Below are positions 1 to 8,169 of a stretch of 62,883 nt of DNA, one piece after another; the stretch's first letter is position 1, and each line of letters begins with the position of its first letter. The DNA comes from Curtobacterium sp. 'Ferrero' (GTDB lineage Bacteria; Actinomycetota; Actinomycetes; Actinomycetales; Microbacteriaceae). The position numbers and the translations under genes were made by a program. The stretch lies in assembly GCF_002412165.1 (NCBI RefSeq), contig NZ_NXIA01000001.1:363995-426877 (forward strand), read 5' to 3'. Under the pieces are notes generated by a model. It saw nothing but the letters and a program-made list of their open reading frames with translations. It was not told the DNA's origin and made no database searches.

Positions 1-1462
1 CGCGGGCGACGTGCTCCTGGATCACCGCGGCGTGCTCGTCGCGCACCATGTAGAGCTCGGGCACGACGACGACGGCGTAGCCGTCGAGGGGTGCGCCGGG
101 CGCGACCACGTCGACCGTGACGCCGGCGTCCCACAGCGCGCCGTGGAAGGCGTGGACCTGCTCGAGGTACCGCAGCGCGGTGCTGGGGTGGGCCTCCAGG
201 TCGGCCGCCCACTGGTTCTCCCAGCTGAAGACGAGCGCGACGTCGGCGGCGACGCGGGAACCGCGGAGCTCGCCGAGGCGCTCGACGAGGGCGCCGAGCT
301 CCGTGACCTCCCGCCAGGTCCGCGAGTTCGTGCCCGCGTGCGGCAGCAGCGCCGAGTGGAACTTCTCGCTGCCCTGCACGGAGGCGCGCCACTGGAAGAA
401 GCAGACGCCGTCGGCGCCGTGGGCGATGTGCGCGACCGTGTTGCGGAGCATCTGGCCGGGCGCCTTCGCGATGTTCACCGGCTGCCAGTTCACCGCACCG
501 GTCGAGTGCTCCATGAGCAACCACGGAGCACCGCCGGCGAGCCCCCGGGTCGTGTCGGCGGCGAAGGCGAGCTCGACGTGCGGCCGGGGCAGGCGGTGGT
601 CGAGGTAGTGGTCGTTGGCGATGACGTCCATGTCGCCCGTCCACGTCCAGTAGTCGAGCGCCGTGATGTGGGCGGCGACCATGAAGTTGGTCGTCACGGG
701 CTTGTCGCTCAGCTCGCGGAGGACGGCGGCCTCGGCCCGGTGGTGGCCGAGGAGTTCGTCGGACGAGAACCGGTCGAAGTCGATCACCTGCGACGGGTTG
801 TTCGTCGAGAGGGTCAGCCGGGGCGGCAGGACCTCGTCGAAGGTGCCGTAGCGCTGGCTCCAGAAGGCGGTCCCCCACGCGGCGTTGAGCGCCTCGACGG
901 TGCCGTAGCGGTTCCGGAGCCATCCCCGGAACGCCTCGGCCGAGACGTCGCAGTAGCAGTGCGCGTTGTGGCAGCCGAGCTCGTTCGACACGTGCCAGAG
1001 CTTGACCGCGGGGTGGTCGCCGTACCGCTCGGCGGTGGCGCGGACGAGGGCCAGCGCGTGCTCGCGGTAGACCGGGGAGCTCGGGCAGAACGCCTGGCGA
1101 CCGCCCGGCCAACGGATGGTGCCGTCGGCGACGACCGGCAGGACCTCGGGGTGGGCGGTGGTCAACCACGGTGGGGTCGACGCGGTGCCGGTGCCGAGGT
1201 CGACCCCGATGCCGGCGTCGTGGAGCAGTCCGATGACCCGGTCGAGCGCGGCGAAGTCGTACTCACCCGGCCGCGGCTCGACGTGCGACCAGCCGAAGAC
1301 GTTGATCGCGACGAGGTTGACGCCGGCCTCGCGCATGAGGCGCACGTCCTCGACCCAGACCTCGGGGTCCCACTGCTCGGGGTTGTAGTCGCAGCCGAAC
1401 GCCAGGCCGGTCGAGCCGAGCCCGAGGGCCGTGCTGGCCGGGGCCGGGAGGGTGGTGGTCAC
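1..1462 (-). CDS. Beta-galactosidase, GH42 family (3' end beyond window)
   Basis: Glycoside hydrolase that releases terminal beta-galactosides, probably intracellular because no signal peptide is seen. The frame reads from a GTG at 1462 to the window edge, giving 487 codons of a protein usually near 670 residues, so the C-terminal part is missing. The N-terminal TIM barrel opens with FGCDYNPEQW (about residue 22). The GH42 acid/base Glu lies in HVSNELGCH (E161) and the nucleophile in LMEHSTG (E318). Cys126, Cys164, Cys169 and Cys171 match the GH42 zinc cluster. The upstream region carries two perfect CelR/LacI-type operators and the divergent gene is a LacI regulator, so induction by a beta-linked sugar is likely. 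The opposite strand has a long open frame that is only a shadow. Confidence 0.9.
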   Translation of the reverse strand, partial: MTTTLPAPASTALGLGSTGLAFGCDYNPEQWDPEVWVEDVRLMREAGVNLVAINVFGWSHVEPRPGEYDFAALDRVIGLLHDAGIGVDLGTGTASTPPWLTTAHPEVLPVVADGTIRWPGGRQAFCPSSPVYREHALALVRATAERYGDHPAVKLWHVSNELGCHNAHCYCDVSAEAFRGWLRNRYGTVEALNAAWGTAFWSQRYGTFDEVLPPRLTLSTNNPSQVIDFDRFSSDELLGHHRAEAAVLRELSDKPVTTNFMVAAHITALDYWTWTGDMDVIANDHYLDHRLPRPHVELAFAADTTRGLAGGAPWLLMEHSTGAVNWQPVNIAKAPGQMLRNTVAHIAHGADGVCFFQWRASVQGSEKFHSALLPHAGTNSRTWREVTELGALVERLGELRGSRVAADVALVFSWENQWAADLEAHPSTALRYLEQVHAFHGALWDAGVTVDVVAPGAPLDGYAVVVVPELYMVRDEHAAVIQEHVAR

Positions 1463-1542
1463 GTCGGTGTCCTCGTCCGTCGCGGGCGGCGACCGCCGTC
1501 TGCGTCCGAGGACCCCTTCGACGGCGAAGGCCACCCAGTGTT

Positions 1543-1604
1543 CTGGGAGCGCTCCCAGTCCGCTCCGGCCGAGCGGGGCCGGAGACTTCTGGGAGCGCTC
1601 CCAG
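1543..1604. promoter_or_regulatory. Twin LacI/CelR-type operators
   Basis: Two identical 16-bp palindromes, CTGGGAGCGCTCCCAG, lie at 1543-1558 and 1589-1604, with centres 46 bp apart. The core TGGGAGCGCTCCCA is the published CelR operator of actinobacterial cellulose/beta-glucoside regulators. They sit between the GH42 gene and the divergent LacI gene, nearer the GH42 start, so they probably repress that promoter. Two-site looping is possible but inferred. Confidence 0.88.
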
Positions 1605-1678
1605 AGTAAACGCCGTTCTGCGCCGCTTGTCAAGACGGGCCACGCCGTCGAGCCGTCACGGGCGGCTACAGTGGCCGC

Positions 1679-2704
1679 ATGTCCGACGTCCGAACGTCCC
1701 GTGCCCGCGCCACGATCCAGGACGTCGCGGACGAAGCCGGCCTCTCCCGCGGCACGGTGTCGCGCGTCCTCAACGACGAGCCGTACGTGTCTCCGAAGGC
1801 CCGCGAGGCCGTGCAGGAGGCCGTCCGCCGGGTCGGGTACGTCCGCAGCGCAGCCGCCAGGAGCCTCGTCACCCGCAGGTCGGGCGCGGTCGCGCTCATC
1901 GTGCACGAGCCGTCCGTCCAGGTGCTCGACGACCCGAACATCGGCAACATCCTGATCGGCACGAACGCGGTGCTGTCCGAGGCCGACCAGCAGCTCGTGA
2001 CGATCATGGTCGACTCCGTCCGCGACGACGAGCGGGTCGTCGAGTACCTGCGGGGCGGGTTCGTCGACGGGGCGATCGTGCTGTCCGCCCGCGACGGGGA
2101 CGCCGTCACCCGGGCGATCGAGGAGATGGGCCTGCCGGCGTGCTTCGTCGGCCACCCGACCGACGCCGCGAACACGTCCTGGATCGGCATCGACAACCGT
2201 GCCGCGGCCTTCGCGATCACCAGCCGACTCGTCGAGACCGGACGCCGCCGGATCGGGATGCTCGCCTCGGGACTCGACCGCGACTCCGGGCAGGACCGGC
2301 TCGCGGGCTTCACCGAGGCGCTGGGCGACCGCTTCGACCCCGCGCTCGTGGCGAGGAACCCCCTGTTCAGCTACACCGCCGGGGTCGAGGGGATGCGCGA
2401 GCTGCTCGACCGGGCACCGGACGTCGACGGGGTCTTCGCCGCGTCGGACGCGGTCGCCGCCGGCGCCATGGACGTGCTGCACCGGGCCGGCCGCTCCGTG
2501 CCGCACGACATCGGCGTGGTGGGCTTCGACGACAGTGCGTGGGCGCTCCGCTGCGACCCACCGCTGTCGACGGTGCGGCAGCCCGCCCGGACCCTCGGCG
2601 AGCACGCGGCGCGGCAGGTCCTCGCCCAGATCGCCGGCACGGACGACGACGGGCCGCAGGGGCTGGTCCTGCCGACCGAGGTGGTCTGGCGGCAGAGCGC
2701 GTAG
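1679..2704 (+). CDS. LacI-family transcriptional regulator
   Basis: 341-residue sugar-responsive repressor. The N-terminal helix-turn-helix reads TIQDVADEAGLSRGTVSRVL (about residues 12-31), followed by the hinge helix and a periplasmic-binding-protein-like effector domain ending near residue 338. The start is the ATG at 1679. A TACAGT -10-like hexamer ends 6 nt before it, so the mRNA is probably leaderless. The gene is divergent from the GH42 beta-galactosidase, and the two palindromic operators between them are of the type CelR-like LacI proteins bind. Regulation of the neighbouring glycosidase, and perhaps itself, is inferred. The effector sugar is not evident from sequence. Confidence 0.93.
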   Translation: MSDVRTSRARATIQDVADEAGLSRGTVSRVLNDEPYVSPKAREAVQEAVRRVGYVRSAAARSLVTRRSGAVALIVHEPSVQVLDDPNIGNILIGTNAVLSEADQQLVTIMVDSVRDDERVVEYLRGGFVDGAIVLSARDGDAVTRAIEEMGLPACFVGHPTDAANTSWIGIDNRAAAFAITSRLVETGRRRIGMLASGLDRDSGQDRLAGFTEALGDRFDPALVARNPLFSYTAGVEGMRELLDRAPDVDGVFAASDAVAAGAMDVLHRAGRSVPHDIGVVGFDDSAWALRCDPPLSTVRQPARTLGEHAARQVLAQIAGTDDDGPQGLVLPTEVVWRQSA

Positions 2705-2751
2705 CCCGGACGGGCAGCGCGGGCGGACAGGCCGGGCGGACAACGCCCCGG

Positions 2752-2843
2752 ACCGCGAGCGGGCAGCGCCCCGTACCGCGCACGGGCAGCGCCTCGTACC
2801 GCGAGCGGGCAGCGCCTCGTACCGCGCACGGGCAGCGCTCCGT
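2752..2843. repeat. Four 23-bp tandem repeats
   Basis: Four consecutive 23-bp units begin ACCGCG at 2752, 2775, 2798 and 2821, alternating ACCGCGAGCGGGCAGCGCC and ACCGCGCACGGGCAGCGCC. The array lies just after the LacI stop codon and before the DUF1349 promoter. No spacer structure is present, so it is not a CRISPR array. Function unknown. Confidence 0.85.
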
Positions 2844-2889
2844 GCCGCGGGTCGGGCGCCAGCGCGTCGCCTGGCGCTAGCCTGCTCGC

Positions 2890-3501
2890 ATGCCCGACGT
2901 CGCGCTCCCCGGCCTGCCGCCCCTCACCTGGACCGGTGCCGCCGGGTCCGTCACCGTCGATCCGGGGGCCGGGTCCCTGGTGCTCGACGCGGCTGCGGGC
3001 GTGGACTGGACGAACGACGCCGGCGGCGGTCCGCAGCAGCACGGTGCGAGCGCCCTGGCGTTCGCCGCACCATCCGGCGACTTCACCCTGTCGGCGCGCG
3101 TCCGGGTGCCCGGGCCGCGGACGACGTTCGACGCCGGTGCCCTCGCGCTCTGGTCGGACCCGGACCACTGGGCGAAGGTCTGCGACGAGCGGTCGCCCCA
3201 GGGTCGGGACATGGTCGTCAGCGTCGTGACGGACGGGTACTCCGACGACGCGAACGGCCGACTGCTCGACGCTGACGGGGTGTTCCTCCGGGTCGCCCGG
3301 GTGGGGTCGGCGTGGGCGTTCCACTCCTCGGACGACGGAGCGACGTGGGACTTCGTGCGGGTCTTCCGGCTCGGCTCCGGTGACGCGCCGTGGTCGGTGG
3401 GGTTCCTCGCCCAGGCACCGACCGGCCGGGGCTGCCGGGCGGTGTTCGACCGGATCGAGCTCCGGGAACGCACGCTCGCCGACCTGCGCGACGGGTCGTG
3501 A
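2890..3501 (+). CDS. DUF1349 concanavalin-like domain protein
   Basis: 203-residue protein resembling the DUF1349 family (yeast 'regulation of enolase 1' type, a concanavalin-like beta-sandwich related to carbohydrate-binding folds). Family-typical stretches include LTWTG near the start, VDWTNDAGGG, FTLSARVRV and DHWAKVCDE. No signal peptide is visible, so it is probably cytoplasmic. Its biochemical role is not established. A TAGCCT hexamer ends 6 nt before the ATG, suggesting a leaderless transcript. Position between a LacI/GH42 pair and a secreted beta-helix protein hints at carbohydrate metabolism, but that is only context. Confidence 0.8.
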   Translation: MPDVALPGLPPLTWTGAAGSVTVDPGAGSLVLDAAAGVDWTNDAGGGPQQHGASALAFAAPSGDFTLSARVRVPGPRTTFDAGALALWSDPDHWAKVCDERSPQGRDMVVSVVTDGYSDDANGRLLDADGVFLRVARVGSAWAFHSSDDGATWDFVRVFRLGSGDAPWSVGFLAQAPTGRGCRAVFDRIELRERTLADLRDGS

Positions 3502-3628
3502 CCGGCCGCCGGACGACACGCTCTCGAGCGGGTTCCGGATCGCGTCGCCGCCCGGACCCGGACCGGTCGTAGGCTTCGCGGTGCGGTCCGGACGACGACG
3601 TCCGGCCGCCGGACGAAGGGGTCTCGGC

Positions 3629-5467
3629 ATGCAACCACGGATCCGGAGCACGCTCCGGCACATCGCGATCGGCCTCACGGCCGGCAGCGCACTCATCGCG
3701 GCGGGCATCGGGGTGCCCGCCGTCGCCTCCGCAGCGACCCCGACGTCGATCTCCTCGGCGCTGCAGGAGTTCGGCGCACCGGGACTCGGGCCGAACGTCA
3801 TGGTGTTCACCCCGTCGGCACCGCAGGCCGACGTGCAGGCGGCGTTCGACGCCGTGTCGGCGCAGCAGGTGTCCAACCAGTTCGGTCCGGAGCGGTACAC
3901 GCTCCTGTTCGCCCCCGGCACCTACGGCAGCGCGGCCGAACCGCTCGTGGTGCAGGTGGGGTACTACGAGCAGGTCGCCGGCCTCGGAGCGGACCCGGGC
4001 GACGTCGTCGTCAACGGCGCGGTGAACGTCCTCAACCAGTGCGACGCGACGAGCGGGTGCATCGCCCTGAACAACTTCTGGCGGTCCCTGTCGAACCTCA
4101 CGATCAACCCGACGGGCTCGAGCGGCTGCCGGGCGGACACCGAGTTCTGGGCGGTGTCGCAGGCTTCGCCGATGCGGCGGGTGCAGGTGAACGGCACGAC
4201 CACGCTCATGGACTACTGCACCGCGGGTCCGCAGTACGCCAGCGGCGGGTTCATCGCCGACTCCGCGTTCTCGGGCCAGGTGGTCAACGGCTCGCAGCAG
4301 CAGTTCCTCGTCCGGAACTCCTCGATCGGCGGCTGGTCGAACGGAGTGTGGAACCAGGTGTTCTCCGGCGTCACCGGGGCTCCCACCGAGACCTTCGGCC
4401 AGTCCGGAGCCCAGCCGTACACGACGCTCGCCACGACCCCGGTCACCCGCGAGACCCCGTTCCTCGTCCGTTCCGCAGGCGGCTCGTACTCGGTCCGCGT
4501 CCCCGACGCCACGGAGGACACCTCCGGGACCTCGTGGGCGTCGGACGCCACCGCACGTTCGGTCCCGCTGCGCGACTTCTTCGTCGCGACACCGCGGACA
4601 CCGGTCGCGCAGGTGAACCGGGCGCTCGCGCGAGGCTCCGACCTGCTGCTCAGCCCCGGCGTCTACTCGTACGCGGAGCCGATCCGCGTCGTCCACCCCG
4701 ACACGGTGGTGATGGGCCTCGGTTTCGCCACGCTGGTGCCGACGGCGGGCGGCCACGCGCTCGACCTCCGAGGGGCAGCCGGCAGCGTGGTCACGGGACT
4801 CGTGCTCGACGCGGGTCCGCGCGGGTCACGGACGCTCCTCGACGTCGGTCGCGGTCGCTCCGGCGGCCAGCCGACCCTCGTCTCGGACGTGTTCTTCCGG
4901 GTCGGCGGTGCCACGGCCGGACGGACCGACACCGCGCTGACGGTGGACGCGTCCGACGTCGTCCTCGACGACGTCTGGGCCTGGCGGGCGGACCACGGGA
5001 CGGGCGTCGGCTGGTCGAGCAACAGGTCCGACACCGGGGTCGTGGTGAACGGTGACCGGGTCACGGCGACCGGGCTCTTCGTCGAGCACTTCCAGAAGAC
5101 GGAGGTGCAGTGGAACGGTGAGGACGGACGGGTCGTGTTCTTCCAGAACGAGATGCCCTACGACGTGCCGTCCCAGGCAGCGTGGAACGCCTCCCGGAAC
5201 ACGAAGGGCTACCCGGCGCTGGCGATCTCGCCCCGTGTCCGGAGCTTCCACGGATCGGGCATGGGGAGCTACAGCTTCTTCGACCAGGGGGTCGACGTCC
5301 ATGCCTCGGAGGCGTTCACGACCTCGGGGCGGAGCGGGATCGTCATGCACGACCTGCTGACCCGGTTCCTCAACGGCTCGGGCGGCATCGACTCCGTCAT
5401 CGACGGCACGGGTGCAGCGGTCGACGCGACGAACCCCGGGCCGGCACAGGTGGTCGACGCGCACTGA
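3629..5467 (+). CDS. Secreted beta-helix protein, probable carbohydrate-active enzyme
   Basis: 612-residue secreted protein starting at the ATG at 3629. The open frame extends upstream to 3380, but only this start gives a proper signal peptide: RSTLRHIAIGLTAG, a hydrophobic run, then VASAA. The rest resembles right-handed parallel beta-helix proteins of Actinobacteria often labelled 'coagulation factor 5/8 type' or 'adenylyl cyclase' without support. These relate in fold to pectate-lyase-like and GH55-like enzymes. Family-typical stretches include LLFAPGTYG, GVYSYAEPIRV and FFQNEMPYDVPSQ. Catalytic residues cannot be assigned confidently. Extracellular polysaccharide processing is inferred from fold and from the neighbouring glycosidase locus. 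Confidence 0.72.
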   Translation: MQPRIRSTLRHIAIGLTAGSALIAAGIGVPAVASAATPTSISSALQEFGAPGLGPNVMVFTPSAPQADVQAAFDAVSAQQVSNQFGPERYTLLFAPGTYGSAAEPLVVQVGYYEQVAGLGADPGDVVVNGAVNVLNQCDATSGCIALNNFWRSLSNLTINPTGSSGCRADTEFWAVSQASPMRRVQVNGTTTLMDYCTAGPQYASGGFIADSAFSGQVVNGSQQQFLVRNSSIGGWSNGVWNQVFSGVTGAPTETFGQSGAQPYTTLATTPVTRETPFLVRSAGGSYSVRVPDATEDTSGTSWASDATARSVPLRDFFVATPRTPVAQVNRALARGSDLLLSPGVYSYAEPIRVVHPDTVVMGLGFATLVPTAGGHALDLRGAAGSVVTGLVLDAGPRGSRTLLDVGRGRSGGQPTLVSDVFFRVGGATAGRTDTALTVDASDVVLDDVWAWRADHGTGVGWSSNRSDTGVVVNGDRVTATGLFVEHFQKTEVQWNGEDGRVVFFQNEMPYDVPSQAAWNASRNTKGYPALAISPRVRSFHGSGMGSYSFFDQGVDVHASEAFTTSGRSGIVMHDLLTRFLNGSGGIDSVIDGTGAAVDATNPGPAQVVDAH

Positions 5468-5479
5468 GCGCGAGGGGCC

Positions 5480-5528
5480 CGACGGGGTGTGCCGGCGACG
5501 AGGACTCGGTCGCCGGCGCACCCCGTCG
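5480..5528. terminator. Bidirectional hairpin terminator
   Basis: 20-nt arms at 5480-5499 and 5509-5528 pair with a single wobble mismatch around a 9-nt loop (GAGGACTCG). The hairpin lies in the 75-bp gap between the convergent beta-helix gene and lplA and probably terminates both. There is no clear U-tract on either side, as is common in GC-rich actinobacteria. Confidence 0.8.
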
Positions 5529-5542
5529 TGGACGTCGAGCGC

Positions 5543-6592
5543 TCAGGGCACCCGCTCGAGCCACTCCTTCGTCGCGAACTTCGTCGCGATGAGCTCCTGC
5601 GCCCGCTGCCGCTCGGCCTCGGTGACGTGCCCCTCGTGCGCCCCGTAGAGCTTCGTGAACGTGCCGATGAGCCGCTCGATGACCTCCGCGCGCGGCAGGC
5701 CGGTCTGCGAACGCAGCGGGTCGACGCGCTTCGCTGCCGAGGTCGTGCCCTTGTCGCTCATCTTCTCGCGACCGATGCGGAGCACCTCGACCATCTTCTG
5801 GCCGTCCATGTCGTAGCTCATCGTCGCGTGGTGCAGCACGGCGCCGGTGCCGAGGCGCTTCTGCGCGGCGCCGCCGATCTTGCCCTTCGCCGAGGTGATG
5901 TCGTTGAGCGGCTGGTAGTACGCGTCGATGCCGAGGGACTTCAGCGCCTCGATCACCCACTCGTCGAGGTAGGCGTACGAGTCGGCGAAGGTCATGCCCT
6001 GCACGAGGTCGGCCGGCACGTACAGCGAGTACGAGATGATCGCGCCCGCCTCCATGAACATCGCGCCGCCGCCGGAGATGCGTCGGACGACCTGCACGCC
6101 GTACTTCGCCGCGCCGTCCGGGTCGACCTCGTTCTTGAGGGACTGGAACGACCCGATGACGACCGCGGACTCGTCCCACTCCCAGATGCGGAGCGTCGGA
6201 CCACGACGGCCGGCCCCGACCTCCTCGGTGAGGACCTGGTCGAGCGCGAGGTGCTCGTTCGGGGAGATCGGTCCCTCGTGGATGACCTCCCAGTCGTAGT
6301 CCTGCCACGAGGACGCGCGGGAGAGCGCCCGCCGGACGGCGACCCCGACCGACTCGGGCGTGAAGCCGAGCAGCTGCGCACCCTCGGGCAGCGCACCGCG
6401 GACGGCCGCGGCGATCCCGGCGGCGTCCGTCGTCGACGGCAGGCCGTTCACGGCGGCGTCGATCAGCGGCAGCGCGTCGTCCGGTTCGAGGAAGAAGTCG
6501 CCGGCGAGCCGGAACTCCTGGATGGTTCCGTCGACGACCTCGAGGTCGACGACGACGAGCTTCCCGCCTGGGACCTTGTACTCACCGTGCAC
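5543..6592 (-). CDS. lplA: Lipoate-protein ligase A family, N-terminal accessory domain
   Basis: 349-residue ligase that activates lipoate with ATP and attaches it to lysines of E2 subunits or GcvH. Residues 1 to about 95 (HGEYKVPGGK...AGDFF) match the LplA accessory domain that is C-terminal in E. coli LplA and a separate protein (LplB) in Thermoplasma. The catalytic domain follows, with RRISGGGAMF (about residue 168) and the conserved Lys in KGKIGG (about residue 236). The domain order is therefore accessory first, catalytic second. The GTG start at 6592 has a TAAGGT hexamer ending 6 nt upstream, so the mRNA is probably leaderless. A shared terminator separates it from the convergent beta-helix gene. 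Confidence 0.88.
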   Translation of the reverse strand: MHGEYKVPGGKLVVVDLEVVDGTIQEFRLAGDFFLEPDDALPLIDAAVNGLPSTTDAAGIAAAVRGALPEGAQLLGFTPESVGVAVRRALSRASSWQDYDWEVIHEGPISPNEHLALDQVLTEEVGAGRRGPTLRIWEWDESAVVIGSFQSLKNEVDPDGAAKYGVQVVRRISGGGAMFMEAGAIISYSLYVPADLVQGMTFADSYAYLDEWVIEALKSLGIDAYYQPLNDITSAKGKIGGAAQKRLGTGAVLHHATMSYDMDGQKMVEVLRIGREKMSDKGTTSAAKRVDPLRSQTGLPRAEVIERLIGTFTKLYGAHEGHVTEAERQRAQELIATKFATKEWLERVP

Positions 6593-6632
6593 ACGACGAC
6601 CTTACGCCCGTGCACTCCGGCCCGCGGATCGG

Positions 6633-7112
6633 TCAGGCCCCGCCACGGAGGTTCTTCGCGAGGTACGCAGAGGCCTCCTGCGCGGTCACCTGCCGACCGT
6701 CGTCGTCCACGTACGTGTAGTCGTACTCCTGGACCTCGCCCGTCGCCACGTACCCGGCCCGCTCGTACAGGCGGCGCGCGTCCGGGTTGTCGAGCGCGAC
6801 GCCGATGCGGAGCACCCCGCACGCCGCCGCGAGGCGTTCGGCCGCGGCGATGAGGGCCGACCCGACACCCCGCCCACGGTGGTCCAGATCGACCCGGAGG
6901 TTCCGCAGCTCCGGTTCGTCGCCCGCCGTGACCTCACCCGACCCGACCGGCTCCGTACCGGCCCAGGCGACGAGGACGGTCAGTTCACCGCGGTCCTGTG
7001 CGGCTGCTGCCCACCGCGCGTACCGCCGCCCGGGCGGCTCGCGTCGCTCGAGCGCCACCGCCGCCGCCGCGTCGAGGACCGTCACCACCACGTCAGCGCG
7101 CCGCTCCGTCAT
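6633..7112 (-). CDS. GNAT-family N-acetyltransferase
   Basis: 159-residue acetyltransferase of unknown acceptor. The acetyl-CoA loop is visible as DLDHRGRGVGSALI, preceded by the strand ELRNLRV and followed by NPDARRLYERAGY, the usual GNAT C-terminal motif. The open frame extends further upstream into the 7213-7278 repeat element, but the ATG at 7112 (MTERRADVVV) fits GNAT length. A purine-rich GAGACGGGG stretch upstream may be its ribosome-binding site. It lies 40 nt upstream of lplA on the same strand, though lplA seems to have its own promoter. Confidence 0.82.
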   Translation of the reverse strand: MTERRADVVVTVLDAAAAVALERREPPGRRYARWAAAAQDRGELTVLVAWAGTEPVGSGEVTAGDEPELRNLRVDLDHRGRGVGSALIAAAERLAAACGVLRIGVALDNPDARRLYERAGYVATGEVQEYDYTYVDDDGRQVTAQEASAYLAKNLRGGA

Positions 7113-7132
7113 CGTCGTCCCCGTCTCTCTGC

Positions 7133-7168
7133 CTGGAGGCGCGCGGCGGGCCCGCCCCGCGCCTCCAG
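7133..7168. repeat. GC-rich hairpin, variant of the CGGACGGGAGGC family
   Basis: Inverted arms CTGGAGGCGCG and CGCGCCTCCAG enclose a GGCGGGCCCGCC-like core. The arm resembles the conserved arm of the window's other hairpins. It lies between the hydrolase at 7300 and the GNAT gene, both on the minus strand, and could terminate hydrolase transcription. Confidence 0.6.
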
Positions 7169-7212
7169 TCCGTCCCGTCGTCGCGTCCACCCCGCCGGGG
7201 GTCGACCCGCCT

Positions 7213-7278
7213 GCGGAACCAGGTTCCGGACACGGAACCACGCTCTTTCGCGGTGCTGTGTCCGGAACCTGGTTCCGC
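7213..7278. repeat. 66-bp nested palindromic element, copy 1
   Basis: Perfect 21-nt inverted arms at 7213-7233 and 7258-7278 flank a 24-nt spacer (7234-7257) that itself contains GGAACC. Each arm contains its own 13-bp palindrome (GGAACCAGGTTCC or GGAACCTGGTTCC). A homologous element lies at 44602-44667, with identical arm and spacer lengths. Both copies are intergenic and next to a GC-rich hairpin. There is no coding potential that fits. It resembles REP/BIME-type elements in architecture, not in sequence that I recognise. Confidence 0.85.
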
Positions 7279-7299
7279 CCGCACGGCAGGCGCACCCCG

Positions 7300-8169
7300 T
7301 CAGCGCGCGACCGCGCGACCCAGCCAGGCGACGAGGTCGGCGACGACCTCGTCGCGGTTCGTCTCGTTGTAGACCTCGTGCCGCGCCCCCTCGTACACCC
7401 GCACCTCGACGTCCGTCAGCTTCTCGCGCGTCCGGTAGGCCCGGGCCAGGCGTTCGACGGACCGCGGGCCGCCGAGGGAGTCGTCCGACCCGACCTGCAG
7501 GAGCATCGGGACGTCGTGCGGGATCCCTCGCCGCGGCACCCCGAGCAGCCGCAGGGTGTCCGGGAGTCCGAAGAGCCGGATGACGTCGGCCTCGACCGCG
7601 AGCGGGTCCAGCCCGATCGCGTCGATCACCGCCCGGTCGCGACTGATCCACTCGTACTTCGTCGGCCCGGCTCCGGCGAACCGGGCGTTGAGGTCGCCGC
7701 TGTTCATCCACCCGGGCAGCCGGTACGCGGTGGCGGAGAGCACGATCCCGTCGTACGCCTCGCTCGACGTGTTCACGATCCGCTGCGCCATGAGCGACCC
7801 CCACGAGTGCCCGAGCAGGACGAGCGGGACGTCCGGGGTGTCCTCGCGGGCGAGGGTGCTCAGCTGCTCGACCGCCGCGATCGCGGCGCGCAGGCCCCCG
7901 GGACCGAGCCGACCGAGCTTCGCGTGGTCGCCGCCCCACTGCGCCAGGCCGGTCCGGCCGTGGCCGCGGTGGTCGTTCGCGACGACCGTCCAGCCGGCGC
8001 GGACGAGGTCCTGCGCGAGCGGCTCGTAGCGGAGCGAGTGCTCGCCGACGCCGTGCGCGATCTGCACGACGCCCTTCGGCCGGGCGGCACGCCAGGTCGA
8101 GTAGACGATCTCGACGCCGTGCGCGTCGGTGAACGAGGAGTCCCCTCGGGCTGCGGAGAAGGTCGGCAC
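7300..8169 (-). CDS. Alpha/beta hydrolase, monoacylglycerol lipase-like
   Basis: 289-residue serine hydrolase (Hydrolase_4/lysophospholipase type). The nucleophile elbow is GHSWGS (S122 from this start), the acid lies in GSDDSLGG and the His in GARHEVYNE. HGVGEH forms the oxyanion region. I chose the GTG at 8169 (VPTFSAARGDSSF) because homologues begin close to this point; an in-frame start at 8202 adds 11 residues and cannot be excluded. No signal peptide is seen, so it is probably cytoplasmic and acts on monoacylglycerol or similar esters. The substrate is inferred from family only. It is divergent from the Pit transporter. Confidence 0.88.
   Translation of the reverse strand: MPTFSAARGDSSFTDAHGVEIVYSTWRAARPKGVVQIAHGVGEHSLRYEPLAQDLVRAGWTVVANDHRGHGRTGLAQWGGDHAKLGRLGPGGLRAAIAAVEQLSTLAREDTPDVPLVLLGHSWGSLMAQRIVNTSSEAYDGIVLSATAYRLPGWMNSGDLNARFAGAGPTKYEWISRDRAVIDAIGLDPLAVEADVIRLFGLPDTLRLLGVPRRGIPHDVPMLLQVGSDDSLGGPRSVERLARAYRTREKLTDVEVRVYEGARHEVYNETNRDEVVADLVAWLGRAVAR

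Noticed and set aside
11..1609. 532-residue plus-strand open frame
   Set aside because: It is the antisense shadow of the GH42 gene, whose catalytic motifs and zinc cysteines read cleanly on the minus strand.
2752..2843. Possible CRISPR or regulatory iterons
   Set aside because: Units are head-to-tail without spacers, and no cas gene or replication gene is near.
3380..3628. N-terminal extension of the beta-helix protein
   Set aside because: It overlaps the DUF1349 gene and would bury a normal signal peptide that begins at 3629.
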